A stretch of DNA of 64,000 nt from Mytilus californianus (Eukaryota; Mollusca; Bivalvia; Mytilida; Mytilidae). Positions 24,353 through 35,650 of the stretch are shown in pieces. Made by a program: the position numbers and the translations under genes. How positions within the stretch are numbered: the stretch's first letter is position 1; each line of letters begins with the position of its first letter. A model generated the notes under the pieces. The model saw nothing but the letters and a program-made list of their open reading frames with translations, searched no databases and had not been told where the DNA came from. The stretch covers positions 80,535,143 through 80,599,142 of the forward strand of contig NW_026262679.1 of the NCBI RefSeq assembly GCF_021869535.1, read 5' to 3'.

Positions 24353-24863
24353 ATTGACTGAGTTAAAGTCCTTAATTTATATATTACATATGTATTATGC
24401 ATTAAGAAAATTTGTGTTCAATGTTCTGTATATTTTTAAAATTGTATTTTGAAAGAATTTTAACATGTTGAAAATATCATTTTTTTTTAACAACTTCATA
24501 GCTTGTTGCGTAAGCTTTCTTGTATTCTTACAGTCTGCATTTAACATAAAAATCTTGAAATCTCCTGATAAACTTGCAAATTTTCTTTTCTGCTGCGACA
24601 CTTCCTCCTAGGTTGTTGTGTGTGACATCATGAATCTAAATTTTGCAAGATTTTTTTATATTAACCGTCAATAATTTAATTTTGGATGTAACGCATCTTC
24701 TGATTGAGCTGATAAACAAAACAATGTCAGCCATAGTTTTGTCATGTGACCGTGACGTCATCAACGGTTTTTCATGGTTTACTATGGTTTAAAATGGAAT
24801 TTAGAATTAAATTATAAGAAATGACTGTAATATTTTTTCTGTCTATTCGAAATAACATAAACA

Positions 24864-25624
24864 AGAGGCTCTCAAGAGCCTGAATAGTTCACCAGTTATT
24901 TTTTTTGCTTAAATCTTTCATCAATGATTATTTTTGCTTTTTACCCATATGTTCCATTTTAGCCATAGTGTCTATGTTTCTTGACGTACAAGGAAATGAA
25001 GTACAAAATTTATACTAGATTCATTTGAGAAGATTTTTAAAGTTAAAAAACATAAAACAACTTGTGTAAAATTGTCCTTAAAGGGCAATAACTCCTAAAT
25101 GGGTCAATTGACCATTTTGGTCATATAAAAACTTTTTTGTAGATCTTACTTTGCTGAACATTTTTGCTGTTTACAGTTTATATCTATCTATAATAATATT
25201 CAAGATAATAACAAAAAACTGCAAAATTTCCTTAAAACTACCAATTTAGTGGCAGCAACCCAACATTGTGTTGTTCGATTTGTCTGAAAATTTTAGGGCT
25301 GATAGATCTTGACCAATTGAACAATTTGACCCCATGTCAGATTTGCTCTAAAAGCTTTAGTTTTTGAGATATAAGCCATAACTGCATTTGACCCCTATGT
25401 TCTATTTTTAGCCATGGTGGCCATGTTTGTCGATGGATTAAAACTTCGGATACAATTTATAAACTAGATACCCTAAGGAACATTTAGTTAAAGTTTGAAG
25501 GTATTTGGCCCAGTAGTTTCAGAGGAGAAGATTTTTGAAATAGGTTACGACGACAGACGACGACGACGGACGCCAAGTGATGGCATAAGCTCACATGGGG
25601 CCCTTCGGGCCCCGGTGAGCTAAA
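24864..25624 (+). mobile_element. Hairpin-ended repeat ('agaggctctcaagagcc' to 'ggtgagctaaaaa')
   Basis: It starts acaagaggctctcaagagcc and ends in a GACG-rich stretch (gacgacagacgacgacg) followed by agctcacatggggccc..gggccccggtgagct, a terminal hairpin. The same hairpin type, in inverse orientation, opens the element at 62907. The interior has the blocks ccatgtcagatttgctc and tttgaccccatg. I recognise it as a widespread bivalve family. Confidence 0.7.
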
Positions 25625-25877
25625 AATGTGGTGCACATTTTAAAATAACCCGCTATGCAAGTTATTCAGTGTGCACCACATTTTTGATGTTTTTTCTTCA
25701 GACAGAAAAAAATATTACCGTCATTCCTTAAATATACATATAAATAGAAACATAGCATCAATATACTTAAAAATAGTAACAAGGCTTCGGATACGTAAAA
25801 TAACCTTTGAAACATGTGATTGTAATATCCAATGAAATCAGTAGAATGCAACACCATATGTAATATTTCCTTTGACA

Positions 25878-26510
25878 TCTAACGTGAGGGTACCCAGATT
25901 GCACCTTTTTGACAGTTTTTTCACCCACGTTCATATATGACCCAGACAAAAGTTTCCATTCTGTGTTTATTTTGTAAACATAACCTTTTTTGTAAACGTA
26001 TCCTTATTTACTATATATTTCCACCAATTTAATTTTGAATCCATATTGAATCATAGAAAAATTGGTTTGAACCGACCTCTAAACAATCCATGATTCTGTA
26101 ATGAGGAGTAGCCAAATTGCATCCATGCTTAAATCACATCCTTAAAAATCGAATAATAGATGTTTTGTTATATTTCTTCAAATATTCAGAGCAATTTGAC
26201 ATTTGTCCACGCTTACTATTCATTTTTTAAGAAATGGATGCTCTTAACATATTTTATTTGCTCATTTTTAAAAGATGACTTTTTGTGGACTTCGCATGGC
26301 GATGTTTCCATAGATTTTACTTTTTCCAGTGAATACTTCAGCTGTTGATATATACTGTGGAAGTTTTGTGAATTTTAAATATATTTACCTATTTGAAAGA
26401 CGAGCATAATGTCAAATAATACAAAAAAAACAAATTGTTTAGTCCCTTAGAAAACTTCTAAGATTTTCGCTGCTATTTTTGCTAAATAGGCGTAATTTGG
26501 GTACTGTGTA
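25878..26510 (-). mobile_element. ~630-bp MITE family, copy 1
   Basis: Ends: TA|acgtgagggtacccagattg at the left and gtaatttgggtactgtg|TA at the right, an inverted pair around ggtaccca.attgc. The whole interior matches 46465-47070 in the opposite orientation (ttccattctgtgtttatttt, ttgaatcatagaaaaa, gtccacaaaaagt on the other strand). The frames at 25666-25878, 25767-25949 and 26160-26348 are not conserved in the second copy. Confidence 0.75.
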
Positions 26511-26644
26511 TATATATTTCATACAGATATCATAACACGAGTTGTGTCCGAATTTTCAGTGAGAAAAAGTACAGTAAATGTACATTTTGTTTTTATAAAA
26601 ACATCATACTTGCGATAATTTTCGATATAGCATAAAATATTACC

Positions 26645-26929
26645 TTTAAATCTGAGGGGGCCTCGATGGCCGAGTGGTCTAAGTAGTTACTACTGTAATC
26701 ACTAGCCAGTCATTACTGAGGTTGTGAGTTCAAACCCCGCTCATACGGGTGCACTCGACTCCAATCTTAATTGACTAGGATTGTCAGTTTTCCAATCGAA
26801 GGTTGTGGTTTTCTCCGGGCACTCCAACTTCCTCAACCAATAAAAACTGGCCGCCACGAAATAGCCCAAAAGCGGTGCTTAAAAGTGGAGTTAAAACACC
26901 AAAAATCAAAAAATCAAATTTAAATCTGA
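26645..26929 (+). mobile_element. Complete tRNA-derived SINE with 11-bp target duplication
   Basis: The perfect direct repeat tttaaatctga at 26645-26655 and 26919-26929 flanks a 263-bp body. The head is tRNA-like with a type-II look: box A region gatggccgagtggtc and box B ggttgtgagttcaaaccc. A central part contains gtggttttctccgggcactcc, resembling conserved SINE central domains of molluscs, and the tail is A-rich (ccaaaaatcaaaaaatc). It would be transcribed by RNA polymerase III and mobilised by a LINE. An actual tRNA gene is unlikely because the cloverleaf is imperfect and the body continues far past the tRNA length. Confidence 0.85.
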
Positions 26930-26964
26930 TATTGCGTTATGAATGGGGAAACAAAATGGAGCCA

Positions 26965-27112
26965 TAGGCAGATCCAGCCCCCCCCCCCTTTTTGGTGGGA
27001 AAAAATTTGGTTGATTATATAAGAAATCACTGAAGCATGACTGGAGCAGATCCGCCTTAGGTAAGTCAGTGGCCCCTTATCAAAAGTTCTGGATCCGCCA
27101 CTGGGAGCTATT
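26965..27112. mobile_element. Short MITE, 'ggatccgccactg' end, second copy
   Basis: aggcagatccagcccccc faces ggatccgccactggg, and the interior gattatataagaaatcac and gaagcatgactggagc matches 21210-21362. A third, shorter relative is at 52107-52193. Confidence 0.65.
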
Positions 27113-27407
27113 TCGCAGAAAAAACAATCCACTACATTCGTTTTATGTCAAACAGTTTCATGCAAAATGTAACGCGGTACAGGACACAAATTACAATTTT
27201 ACGAGCTTTGGACTATCATTTCTCATAAATTTATCATCAGACTGTATAATACTTGCAATATTAAAGGGGCACTAGCTACGAGATATAAAAAAATTATATG
27301 ATTATTTTGTTCAATCATTAATGAAAGTGGAATAATGAAATAATAATTCGCTTTTAGCAGCCAGTATTGTCTAATTTTGTCAAAATAAGCAAATAAATAT
27401 TGATGAT

Positions 27408-27435
27408 GAATTATTCACTTGCAAGTGAATAATTC
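27408..27435. repeat. Perfect 28-bp palindrome
   Basis: gaattattcacttg is followed directly by caagtgaataattc, its exact reverse complement, with no loop. It is isolated in an AT-rich stretch of unknown function. Confidence 0.9.
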
Positions 27436-28325
27436 GACCTCATTGAATCCGTATTCACGTGAACTTCAATTTAACCCCTTAGGTGGAGTTGGATAACGCA
27501 TGAATTGTGTGCATGTTTGATTATCTAAAGTAAAAGAATGTCAACATTGAAAGTAAACAAAGGTAATTCATTTAATTGACTGATTCGATCCTAAAAAAAA
27601 ATCATTCTTATACAGGTAAAAATGATGATTAACATATATTTTTAATCTATAAATGAAATTAAATAGACCTAGAAGAATCCAATTGCACGAGTTGCGCTAT
27701 CTATTTATATCTTTATTTATGTTTATATCCCTTATATGGGCATCGGTGGTTTTGGGGAGGTCAACGACAGTTAACTAGATGGCATCTAGACTAAAATACA
27801 CACAAAACAAAGCTACATATTATCGACCCTATGCCCTGTAAATTGTTTATTTTAGATTTTTTTATAATTTGGATAAATGTTTTACATTGTTATATAACAA
27901 ATGAGAATTTGAGTCAAATAGGTGAACATGAATTTGACAGCTTGTGCCCCTTTAAAATAAGCAAGATTTTGATATATCGCATGTTGGCAGTACATTTTTA
28001 TTTGAATACCGAAACATGTTTTAGAATAGGGAGAGGACGTTTTTTTCGAAGTAACACCAGTTAATATTTTGCGAGGTCTCACACAATTTCCTGACATTTG
28101 CGTAAAATCCAAATAATAGATATACTTTTTAACTCAAATGAAAGTGCCACGAGAATCATGTGATTGTTAAAAGTGTGTTAGCTCCTGTTGTCGTAAATGT
28201 AATTTTGTTCATAATTGTATTATAATTAGTAGTTTACTGTATAAATATATAGTTTATGTATGTACTATGTATGTATATTAACCTCTTGTACACTGTTGTG
28301 TCTGAGGATAATAAAACTTTGAATC
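27436..28325. other. No gene seen; possible LINE 3' tail at its end
   Basis: No exon or RNA gene is recognisable. The frames on both strands around 27831-28112 overlap each other and carry no motif. The end, around 28285-28330 (cttgtacactgttgtgtctg, ataataaaactttgaatc), resembles the 3' tail of an L2/CR1-type LINE, but no coding part precedes it. Confidence 0.4.
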
Positions 28326-28329
28326 TTTA

Positions 28330-31015
28330 ATCTTGAAAAAAGTTACTATTCAGAAGCATTTATATCACATAAAGAACATATTGAGTCTAAAGAAGCTGAA
28401 AACTTGAACGAATACTTTTCTGAAAACTCCCAATAATGAACCATATACTCTTAATGAATTACAGGATGCTATTGCTGATACATCAGATCATACATAAGGT
28501 TACCTATAGTATGTTTAAAAGCTTTAATGATACATTACTTGGTGTGTTTCTTTTATATAACAGAATTAGGTTCTTACAAGATCTTCCTCTGACTTGGAAA
28601 CATTCAATCAATAATAATTCCAAGTTTTAAAAGGGGAGAGATGCAAATGACCCACATGCATATATAAACATCTAAATTTGTAAAAATTAGGAAAAAAAGA
28701 TTATCAATAACAGACTGCATTGATATCTTGAGAAAAATTCATATTTACTCACCTAATCTGAGAGTGGATTCTGTCAAAATAGAGGGACCATGGTACAAAT
28801 AATTAGACTTGATAACGATACAAATGAAAAATCATTTAAAAAAAAAGAATATTTAGTGGGACTATTTATTGACTTCCAGAAAGCTTTTGATATGATATGG
28901 GAATTTGGACTTAAAAACAAATTGGTCGTAAATGGGATAAAGGGTAACATGCTAGGGGGGGGGGTAATTGTTTTCTTACCAACAGAACCATACATATCAT
29001 ACACACTATCTGAAACTCTCATGATTCAAAATGGTTCCCCTCAAGGAAGTTGTACCAGCCCGACATTATTCAATATTGGGGTAAATGATCTCCCCACATG
29101 CTTTAATAATTGTTCTATTTTCCAATTTGCAGACGACAGTGATATATGGTTGTATGGAATAAATTTTGGTTATATTCAAAGACGAATACAGAAGTAAAGA
29201 TCTTGACATTTTTAAAACATGGTGTAATAAATTGGGATTTCTTGTTCTATTAAATTGTTACCCAACTTTAATAATAACCTCTCAAGACTTTTCTTTCTAC
29301 TAAACACAATATAATGCCTACCCATGTAAAAATTAGCATAAAGCATGGCATGATAGAATTATTTCGATTCTGATAGGAATATTTAGAACTTTTGCACTTC
29401 GAAGCGGACCTATAATACACATCCAAAAGGCAGCCATTTTGATTTGATGAACCAAAAATTGAAAACAACACGTTTAATAATTTCATGCGTCCGAAGCGCT
29501 TTTCTGGATTTACCTTCATCAGGAACGCTCAAAGCCAAACATTTGAAATCCGAGGGATGTATAAGTACCGAAACAGTTGAAGAGCTATACAAATACAAAA
29601 AACAAATAGCCAAATTCATCTAAGGTCAACTTTGCCTGAGATAGTTGAAACCTTAGTTTCTTTATAATTTCAAAATTTATAAACGGACAATTTTAGAAAG
29701 GTTTGTTATAAATCATGTCAGTACCGAAGTACTGACTACTGAGCTGATGATACCCTCAGGGACTGATAGTCCACCAGCAGAGGTATCGACCCAGTGATGT
29801 AAAAAATTGAAAACAACATGTTTAATAATTTCATGCGTCTGAAGCGCTTTTCTGGATTTACCTTCATCAGGAACGCTCAAAGCCAAACATTTGAAATCCG
29901 AGGGATGTATAAGTACCGAAACAGTTGAAGAGCTATATAAAAATACAAAAAACAAATAGCTTAATTCATCTAAGGTCGACTTTGCCTGAGGGAGTTGAAA
30001 CCTTAGTTTCTTTATAATTTCAAAATTTATAAACGGACAATTTTAGAAAGGTTTGTTATAAATCATGTCAGTACCGAAGTACTGACTACTGAACTGATGA
30101 TACCCTCGGGGACTGATAGTCCAAAAAGGTTATAGAAAATCAACAGTTGAACGATCAAAAAATTAATATATAAACGTAAACTTACTTTTAGAATGATTTT
30201 ATTTAATTTCCTAGCGAGCAACACCGACAAAACTATCCATTTCGACCTACATGTTCAATTGACCTTTATGCTAATTTTAACATGGGTAGGCATTATATAA
30301 GTAAGTCGACTTGGTTTAATCATATGCAATATATTGAGGCAAAATGAAACATATCTATTGCACTAATAAGATCTAAAATAGACTATGAATGTGAAGTATA
30401 CAAACTCTGCCTCACATTCTGTATAAAAAGTTCTGGACTGGGTGCAAAGTCAAGCACAGGAGCATACAAAAATGAAGCCACTAGTGGACTGCAAGTAGAA
30501 ATGGGTGACTCACCCTTCGAAGAGAATGTAGGAAGTTTCTAATTAATAAATTCTTCTAGAATATATATAGTCATGATGATAATCATCCAACTAAGGAAAG
30601 TCTAGCAAAAAAAATCAAACCTTTCTTTGCCTCTAAATAACTCCAGGGAAATAAAACAGCTAGAAAACCTTACTTTTCTGTTGCAAAAGATATGATTAAT
30701 CAAAATGATGTAGACGTAAGCAATTTTCACCACCCCCTTGCCATTTGTTTAAACCTCATGTATGTTAACAACTATCAAAGCACATCTCGAAAAAGATCCA
30801 AATTATAATAACACCTCATGTGCATTTGCTATTCCCGAAATGGGAATAAATAATGATTTCAAACTGCCTAAAAAAATGTCAATTTTTACTTATAGTTTTT
30901 GAGCTAATGACAATATTTCTGTCTCTTATATGGGTAGAAGAATTTAAACCAAATAATGTGATTATATTTGTTGTCTCTTTATCAGCTCTCCATGCCTATA
31001 GAGCAATTTATTTAA
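28330..31015 (+). pseudogene. Jockey-like non-LTR retrotransposon, RT region, decayed and interrupted
   Basis: With frameshifts, the conceptual product follows an RT of the jockey type. It starts with an N-terminal EAENLNEYFS-like segment, then TLNELQDAIADTS, then LPLTWKHS (about 28590). A clear block at 28790-29197 carries FIDFQKAFD (motif A), NGSPQGSCTSPTLFN (motif B) and FADDSDIW (motif C, catalytic DD kept). After an insertion at 29310-30297 the thumb/connection region resumes with HMQYIEAK and ALIRSKIDYECEVYKLC, then GLQVEMGDSP. An RNase H start follows at 30931 (WVEEFKPNNVIIF), where the usual catalytic Asp is replaced (IFVVS). Stops and frameshifts are frequent. The element is dead. 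Confidence 0.85.
29310..30297. mobile_element. 988-bp element with 34-bp inverted ends inside the LINE
   Basis: tataatgcctacccatg..aaaaattagcataaag (29310-29343) and ctttatgctaattttaac..atgggtaggcattata (30264-30297) are inverted with one mismatch in 34. The interior holds a 348-bp direct duplication (29454-29801 and 29802-30122) with gtcagtaccgaagtactg and tttctggatttaccttcatc, sequences I recognise from mussel repeats. No transposase is visible; the minus-strand frames at 29410-29955 are the two copies of the same non-coding unit. A TA target duplication is possible. Confidence 0.8.
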
Positions 31016-31069
31016 GGTAAAAAAAATAAATATCTAATGATATTTAATTAGTTGTCTTGGTGTAGTCAA

Positions 31070-31113
31070 GGGTGTACAGAATTTTCAACAACTGTGCAAA
31101 ATTCTGTACACCC
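31070..31113. repeat. Perfect 16-bp stem with 12-nt loop at the satellite's left border
   Basis: gggtgtacagaatttt (31070-31085) pairs exactly with aaaattctgtacaccc (31098-31113), loop caacaactgtgc. Weaker pairing extends outwards (cttggtgtagtcaa against ctgagtacgacaag). The phrase ttatcttggtgtagtca recurs just right of the satellite (about 34350-34368), so the satellite may lie within one element having this hairpin. Confidence 0.8.
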
Positions 31114-31194
31114 CTGAGTACGACAAGAAAACAAATTTATTTCTTTTGAAACATTCCTTTACTCATTTTTATACTGGGTTGTAAAATCTGGTGA

Positions 31195-34100
31195 AGTTCT
31201 AAGATGACAAAAGCTAAGCGTGTCTCACAAAATGTTTGGTAAAAGACGACGAAAGCAAAGTGTGCTGATATGACCATTTTAGGTTATAGACGACGTAATC
31301 AAAGTGAACAGCCAAGACCATTTTAGGTTACAGATGACAAAAGCAAAGTGTGCAACCAAGACCATTTCAGGTTACAGACGACGAAAGCAAAGTGCGGCCA
31401 AGACAATTTTAGGTTACAGACGACGAATGTTAAGTGTGCGTTCAAGACCATTTTAAATTACAGAGGACATGTGCATGCAGTCAAGACCATTTAAGGTTAC
31501 AGACGACAAATGTAAAGTGTGCAGTCAAGACCATTTGAGGTTAGGGGCGAAAATGCAAAGTGTGCGGCCAAGACCATTTTAGGTTACAGACGACAAATGT
31601 AAAGTGTGCAGTCAAGACCATTTAAGGTTAGGGTCGAAAAATGCAAAGTGTGCGGCCAAGACCATTTTAGGTTACAGACGACGAAAGTACAGTGTGTGGC
31701 CAAAACCATTTTTGGTTACAGATGACGAATTAGGTGTGCAGTCAAGACCTTTTTAAATTACGGAGGACATGTGTATGCAGTCAAGACCATTTCAGGTTAC
31801 AGAAGACGAATGAAAGTGTTTAGTCAAGACCATTTTAGGTTAGGGAGGACGAATGTAAAATGTGCAGTCAAGACCATATTATGTTAGGGAAGACAAATGC
31901 AAAGTGTGCGGCCAAGACCATTTAGGTTACAGATGACGAAAGTACAGTGTGTGGCCAAAACCATTTAAGGTTACAGACGACGAATGTTAAGTGTGCAGTC
32001 AAGACCATTTTAAATTACAGAGAACTTGTGCAGTCAAGACCATTTTAGGTTACAAACAATGAATGTAAAGTGTACAGTCAAGAGCATTTTAGGTTAGGGA
32101 TGACGAAAGTAAAGTGTGTGGCCAAGACCATTTTAGGTTAGACGACAAATGTTAAGTGTGCAGTCAAGACCATTTTAAATCACGGAGGACGTGTGCATGC
32201 AGTCAAAACCGTTTTAGCTTAGGGACGACGAATGTAAAAGTGTGCAGTCAGTGTGCTGATATGACCATTTTAGGTTATAGACGACGTAATCAAAGTGAAC
32301 AGCCAAGACCATTTTAGGTTACAGATGACAAAAGCAAAGTGTGCAACCAAGACCATTTTAGGTTACAGACGACGAAAGCAAAGTGCGGCCAAGACAATTT
32401 TAGGTTACAGACGACGAATGTTAAGTGTGCGTTCAGAACCATTTTAAATTAAGGAGGACGTGTGCAGCCAAGACCATTTTAGGTTACAGATGACAAATGT
32501 TAAATGTGCAGCCAAGACCAATTTAAATTACGGAGGACGTGTGCAGTCAAGACCATTTTAGGTAAGGAATGACGAATATAAATTGTGCAGTAAAGACCAT
32601 CCATTTTAGGTTAGGAACGACGAATGCAAAGTGTGCAGTCAAAACCATTTTAAATTACAGAGGACGTGTGCAGCCAAGACCATTTTAGGTTACAGACGAC
32701 GAATGTTAAATGTGCAGCCAAGACCATTTTAAATTACGGGGGACGTGTGCAGTCAAGACCATTTTAGGTTAGGAACGACAAATGTCAAGTGTGCAGTCAA
32801 GACCATTTTAGGTTAGGAACGACAAATGTCAAGTGTGCAGTCAAGACCATTTTAGGTTAGGAACGACGAATGTAAAGTGTGCAGTCAAGACACTTTTTAA
32901 TTACGGAGGACTTGTACAGTCAAGACAATTTTAGGTTAGGGACGACGAATGCAAAGTGTGCGGGAAAGACCATCTTAATTTACGGAGGACGTGTGCAGCC
33001 AAGACCATTTTAAATTACGAAGGATGTGTGCAGTGAAGATCATTTTAGGTTAGGGACGATGAACGCAAAGTGTGCAGCCACGACCATTTTAAATTACAAG
33101 GACGTGTGCAGTAAAGACTATTTTAGGTTAGGGACGACGAATGTAAAGTGTGCAGTCAAGACCATTTCAAATTACAGAGGACGTGTGCAGTCAAGACCAT
33201 TTCAAGTTAGGGTTGACGAATGTAAAGTGTGCAGTCAAGACCATTTTAGGTTAGGGACAACAAATGCAAAGTGTGCAGCCAAGACCATTTAAAATTATGG
33301 AGGACATGTGCAGTCAAGACCATTTAAGGTTAGGGACGACGATTGTCAAGTGTGCAGTCAAGACCATTTTAAATTACAAAGGACGTTTGCAGTCAAGACC
33401 ATTTGAGGAAAGGGACAAAAAATGTAAAGTGTGAAGTCAAAACCATTTTAAATTACAGAGGATGTGTGCAGCCAAGACCATTTTAGGTTACAGACGACAA
33501 ATGTTAAATGTGCAGCCAAGACCATTTTAAATTACGGGGGACGTGTGCAGTCAAGACCATTTTAGGTTAGGAACGACAAATGTCAAGTGTGCAGTCAAGA
33601 CCATTTTAGGTTAGGAACGACAAATGTCAAGTGTGCAGTCAAGACCATTTTAGGTTAGGAACGACGAATGTAAAGTGTGCAGTCAAGACACTTTTTAATT
33701 ATGGAGGACTTGTGCAGTCAAGACCATTTTAGGTTAGGGACGACGAATGCAAAGTGTGCGGGAAAGACCATCTTAATTTACGGAGGACGTGTGCAGCCAA
33801 GACCATTTTAAATTACGAAGGATGTGTGCAGTGAAGATCATTTTAGGTTAGGGACGATGAACACAAAGTGTGCAGCCACGACCATTTTAAATTACGGAGG
33901 ACGTGTGCAGTAAAGACTATTTTAGGTTAGGGACGACGAATGTAAAGTGTGCAGTCAAGACCATTTCAAATTACAGAGGATGTGTCCAGTCAAGACCATT
34001 TCAAGTTAGGGTTGACGAATGTAAAGTGTGCAGTCAAGACCATTTTAGGTTAGGGACAACAAATGCAAAGTGTGCAGCCAAGACCATTTAAAATTATGGA

Positions 34101-34305
34101 GGACATGTGCAGTCAAGACCATTTAAGGTTAGGGACGACGAATGTCAAATGTGCAGTCAAGACCATTTTAAATTACAAAGGACGTTTGCAGTCAAGACCA
34201 TTTGAGGAAAGGGACAAAAAATGTAAAGTGTGCAGTCAAGGCCATTTTAAATTACGGAAGACATGTGCAGTCAAGACCATTTTAGGTTAGGGATGAGAAT
34301 GCAAG
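31195..34305 (+). repeat. ~3.1-kb satellite of alternating 44- and 35-bp monomers
   Basis: Two related monomers share gtgtgcagtcaagaccattt. One continues taggttagggacgacgaatg (about 44 bp) and the other taaattacggaggac (about 35 bp), and they often alternate as a ~79-bp dimer. Left-hand monomers carry 'gttacagacgacgaaag', right-hand ones 'gttagggacgacgaatg'. Two larger duplications lie inside: 32650-33440 repeats at 33450-34235 with a constant 798-bp offset, and 31262-31450 repeats at 32253-32441 with a 991-bp offset. The frames at 33026-33292, 33903-34091 and 34063-34290 are satellite translations. Confidence 0.95.
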
Positions 34306-34539
34306 ATTCTTCCTTCATAAGAAATAACATAGTTATCTTGTAACATAGTTATCTTGGTGTAGTCAGAAATTCTATTAAAACTGGAATAAGAGTAGTTGGA
34401 ATACTTTTTTTATCCCCGGGTGAACTGGGATGGGGTGTTATTTACACCCGGATAGTTAACTAATTAAATGAAAGATTCTTCCTAAATAAGAAATAATATA
34501 TGTTTATACAACCAGTTAATCAAACTAGATAGTAACATA

Positions 34540-34630
34540 ATATTTGATTGGATTCCAATTCACGTTGGGATTTTAGGAAATGAAATTGCAGACAAGACAG
34601 CCAAAGTGGCTCTTAATAAATGTACACTGG
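34540..34630 (+). pseudogene. RNase H end of the same LINE, right of the satellite
   Basis: A short stretch translates as WIPIHVGILGNEIADKTAK, the conserved end of retrotransposon RNase H (the W-x-P-x-H-x-G-x-x-GNE-x-AD signature with catalytic D). It continues what was cut at about 31015, so ~3.5 kb has been inserted or expanded between the two halves. Downstream to about 34960 no further clear LINE sequence is seen. Confidence 0.8.
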
Positions 34631-34634
34631 ATTA

Positions 34635-35360
34635 CTTTTAAAATTAATATTCCGCAAATGAAAAGAGAAGATGAACAATCATATTCAGATTAAGATCTGG
34701 TTCATTAAGGTTCATGACCCCTCCTGTAGCCATGTGTATTACGAAATTTTCAAAGTGCAACAATATCAAAACAGCAAAGATAATGAATAATAGAGATGTG
34801 CCATTTTGTACATATACCAAAGGGAAACTTCGTTCAAAGCAGTTTTATTTATCGTTTTATTGCATTTTATAGAAAATGGGGATTTTGTTGCAAATGAAGC
34901 CAAGATTTTTGCAGAAATTCCAGACTTTAATACAGAGATTTTCGTTATAAAATCTAACATAAATTACTCACTTGTTTATCCATGATGTGCTAGCGTTTAT
35001 TGTTTACAAAAAGTCCTAAATACCCTGCCACTTCCAGTTTGTGTTTTTGTTTGATGTTTTTCTTTGTATCAATCTGATGAGTTAAGCTTTTTTCAACTGA
35101 ATTTAATAGTTTCTTATATTGTGCCTACACCACTGTCCCAGGTTAAGGGAGGGTTGAGCGCCCATAAACATGTTTACCACCCCTCCCCCCCTCCCCCCCA
35201 CACCACAACCACCACCATTATGTGTGTGCCTGTCCCTGGTCAGGAGTCTGTAGTTCAGTCAGTGGTTGTCATTGGTTCATGTCTCATATTTTTTTTCGTA
35301 AATTGTTTTGTAATTAATTAGGCTGTTAGTTTTCTCAGTTGAAATTCTCCTTATTTTTAT
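34635..35360. other. No gene seen
   Basis: The first 300 bp may be the decayed 3' part of the LINE. The open frame at 35064-35321 includes a C-rich run (about 35180-35200) and no recognisable domain. Confidence 0.5.
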
Positions 35361-35362
35361 AT

Positions 35363-35650
35363 ATACAAATACAATGCTTCGCTGAGCACAGCCTGATACG
35401 ACCGCAGAGGTCGAACCCTGAACAGTTGGGGTAAGTTTGGACACAATATTCAAGCTTGATACTGTCTGAACTTGGATTGTGATCAAATTTTTGACATAAT
35501 ATAGGTTTCTGACACAAAATAAATGTGGTCAAAGATCTTAAAATTTGAAATGGGACATTTAATTTACCTAGAATGGTCTGATATCTAAAATCTAACAACA
35601 TGGTTAGATTCAGCATATAAAAAAATAAATGTGGATAGTGTCCACATGTG
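35363..35650 (-). mobile_element. Truncated copy of the 19.2-kb repeat family
   Basis: cgctgagcacagcctgatac, gaccgcagaggtcgaaccc, acagttggggtaag and tcaagcttgatac match 19237-19320 and, inverted, 59890-59990. Only this end is present; the long paragraph-like interior is missing. Confidence 0.75.

Noticed and set aside
26661..26750. A genuine tRNA gene
   Set aside because: Box A and box B are present, but the cloverleaf is imperfect and the sequence continues as a SINE body flanked by a target duplication.
33026..34290. Cysteine-containing repeat-protein frames within the satellite
   Set aside because: They are translations of 44/35-bp monomers, end at ordinary monomer variants and have no conserved frame along the array.
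31195..34305. CRISPR array
   Set aside because: No unique spacers; both monomer types are repetitive, the sequence is eukaryotic, and there are no cas genes.
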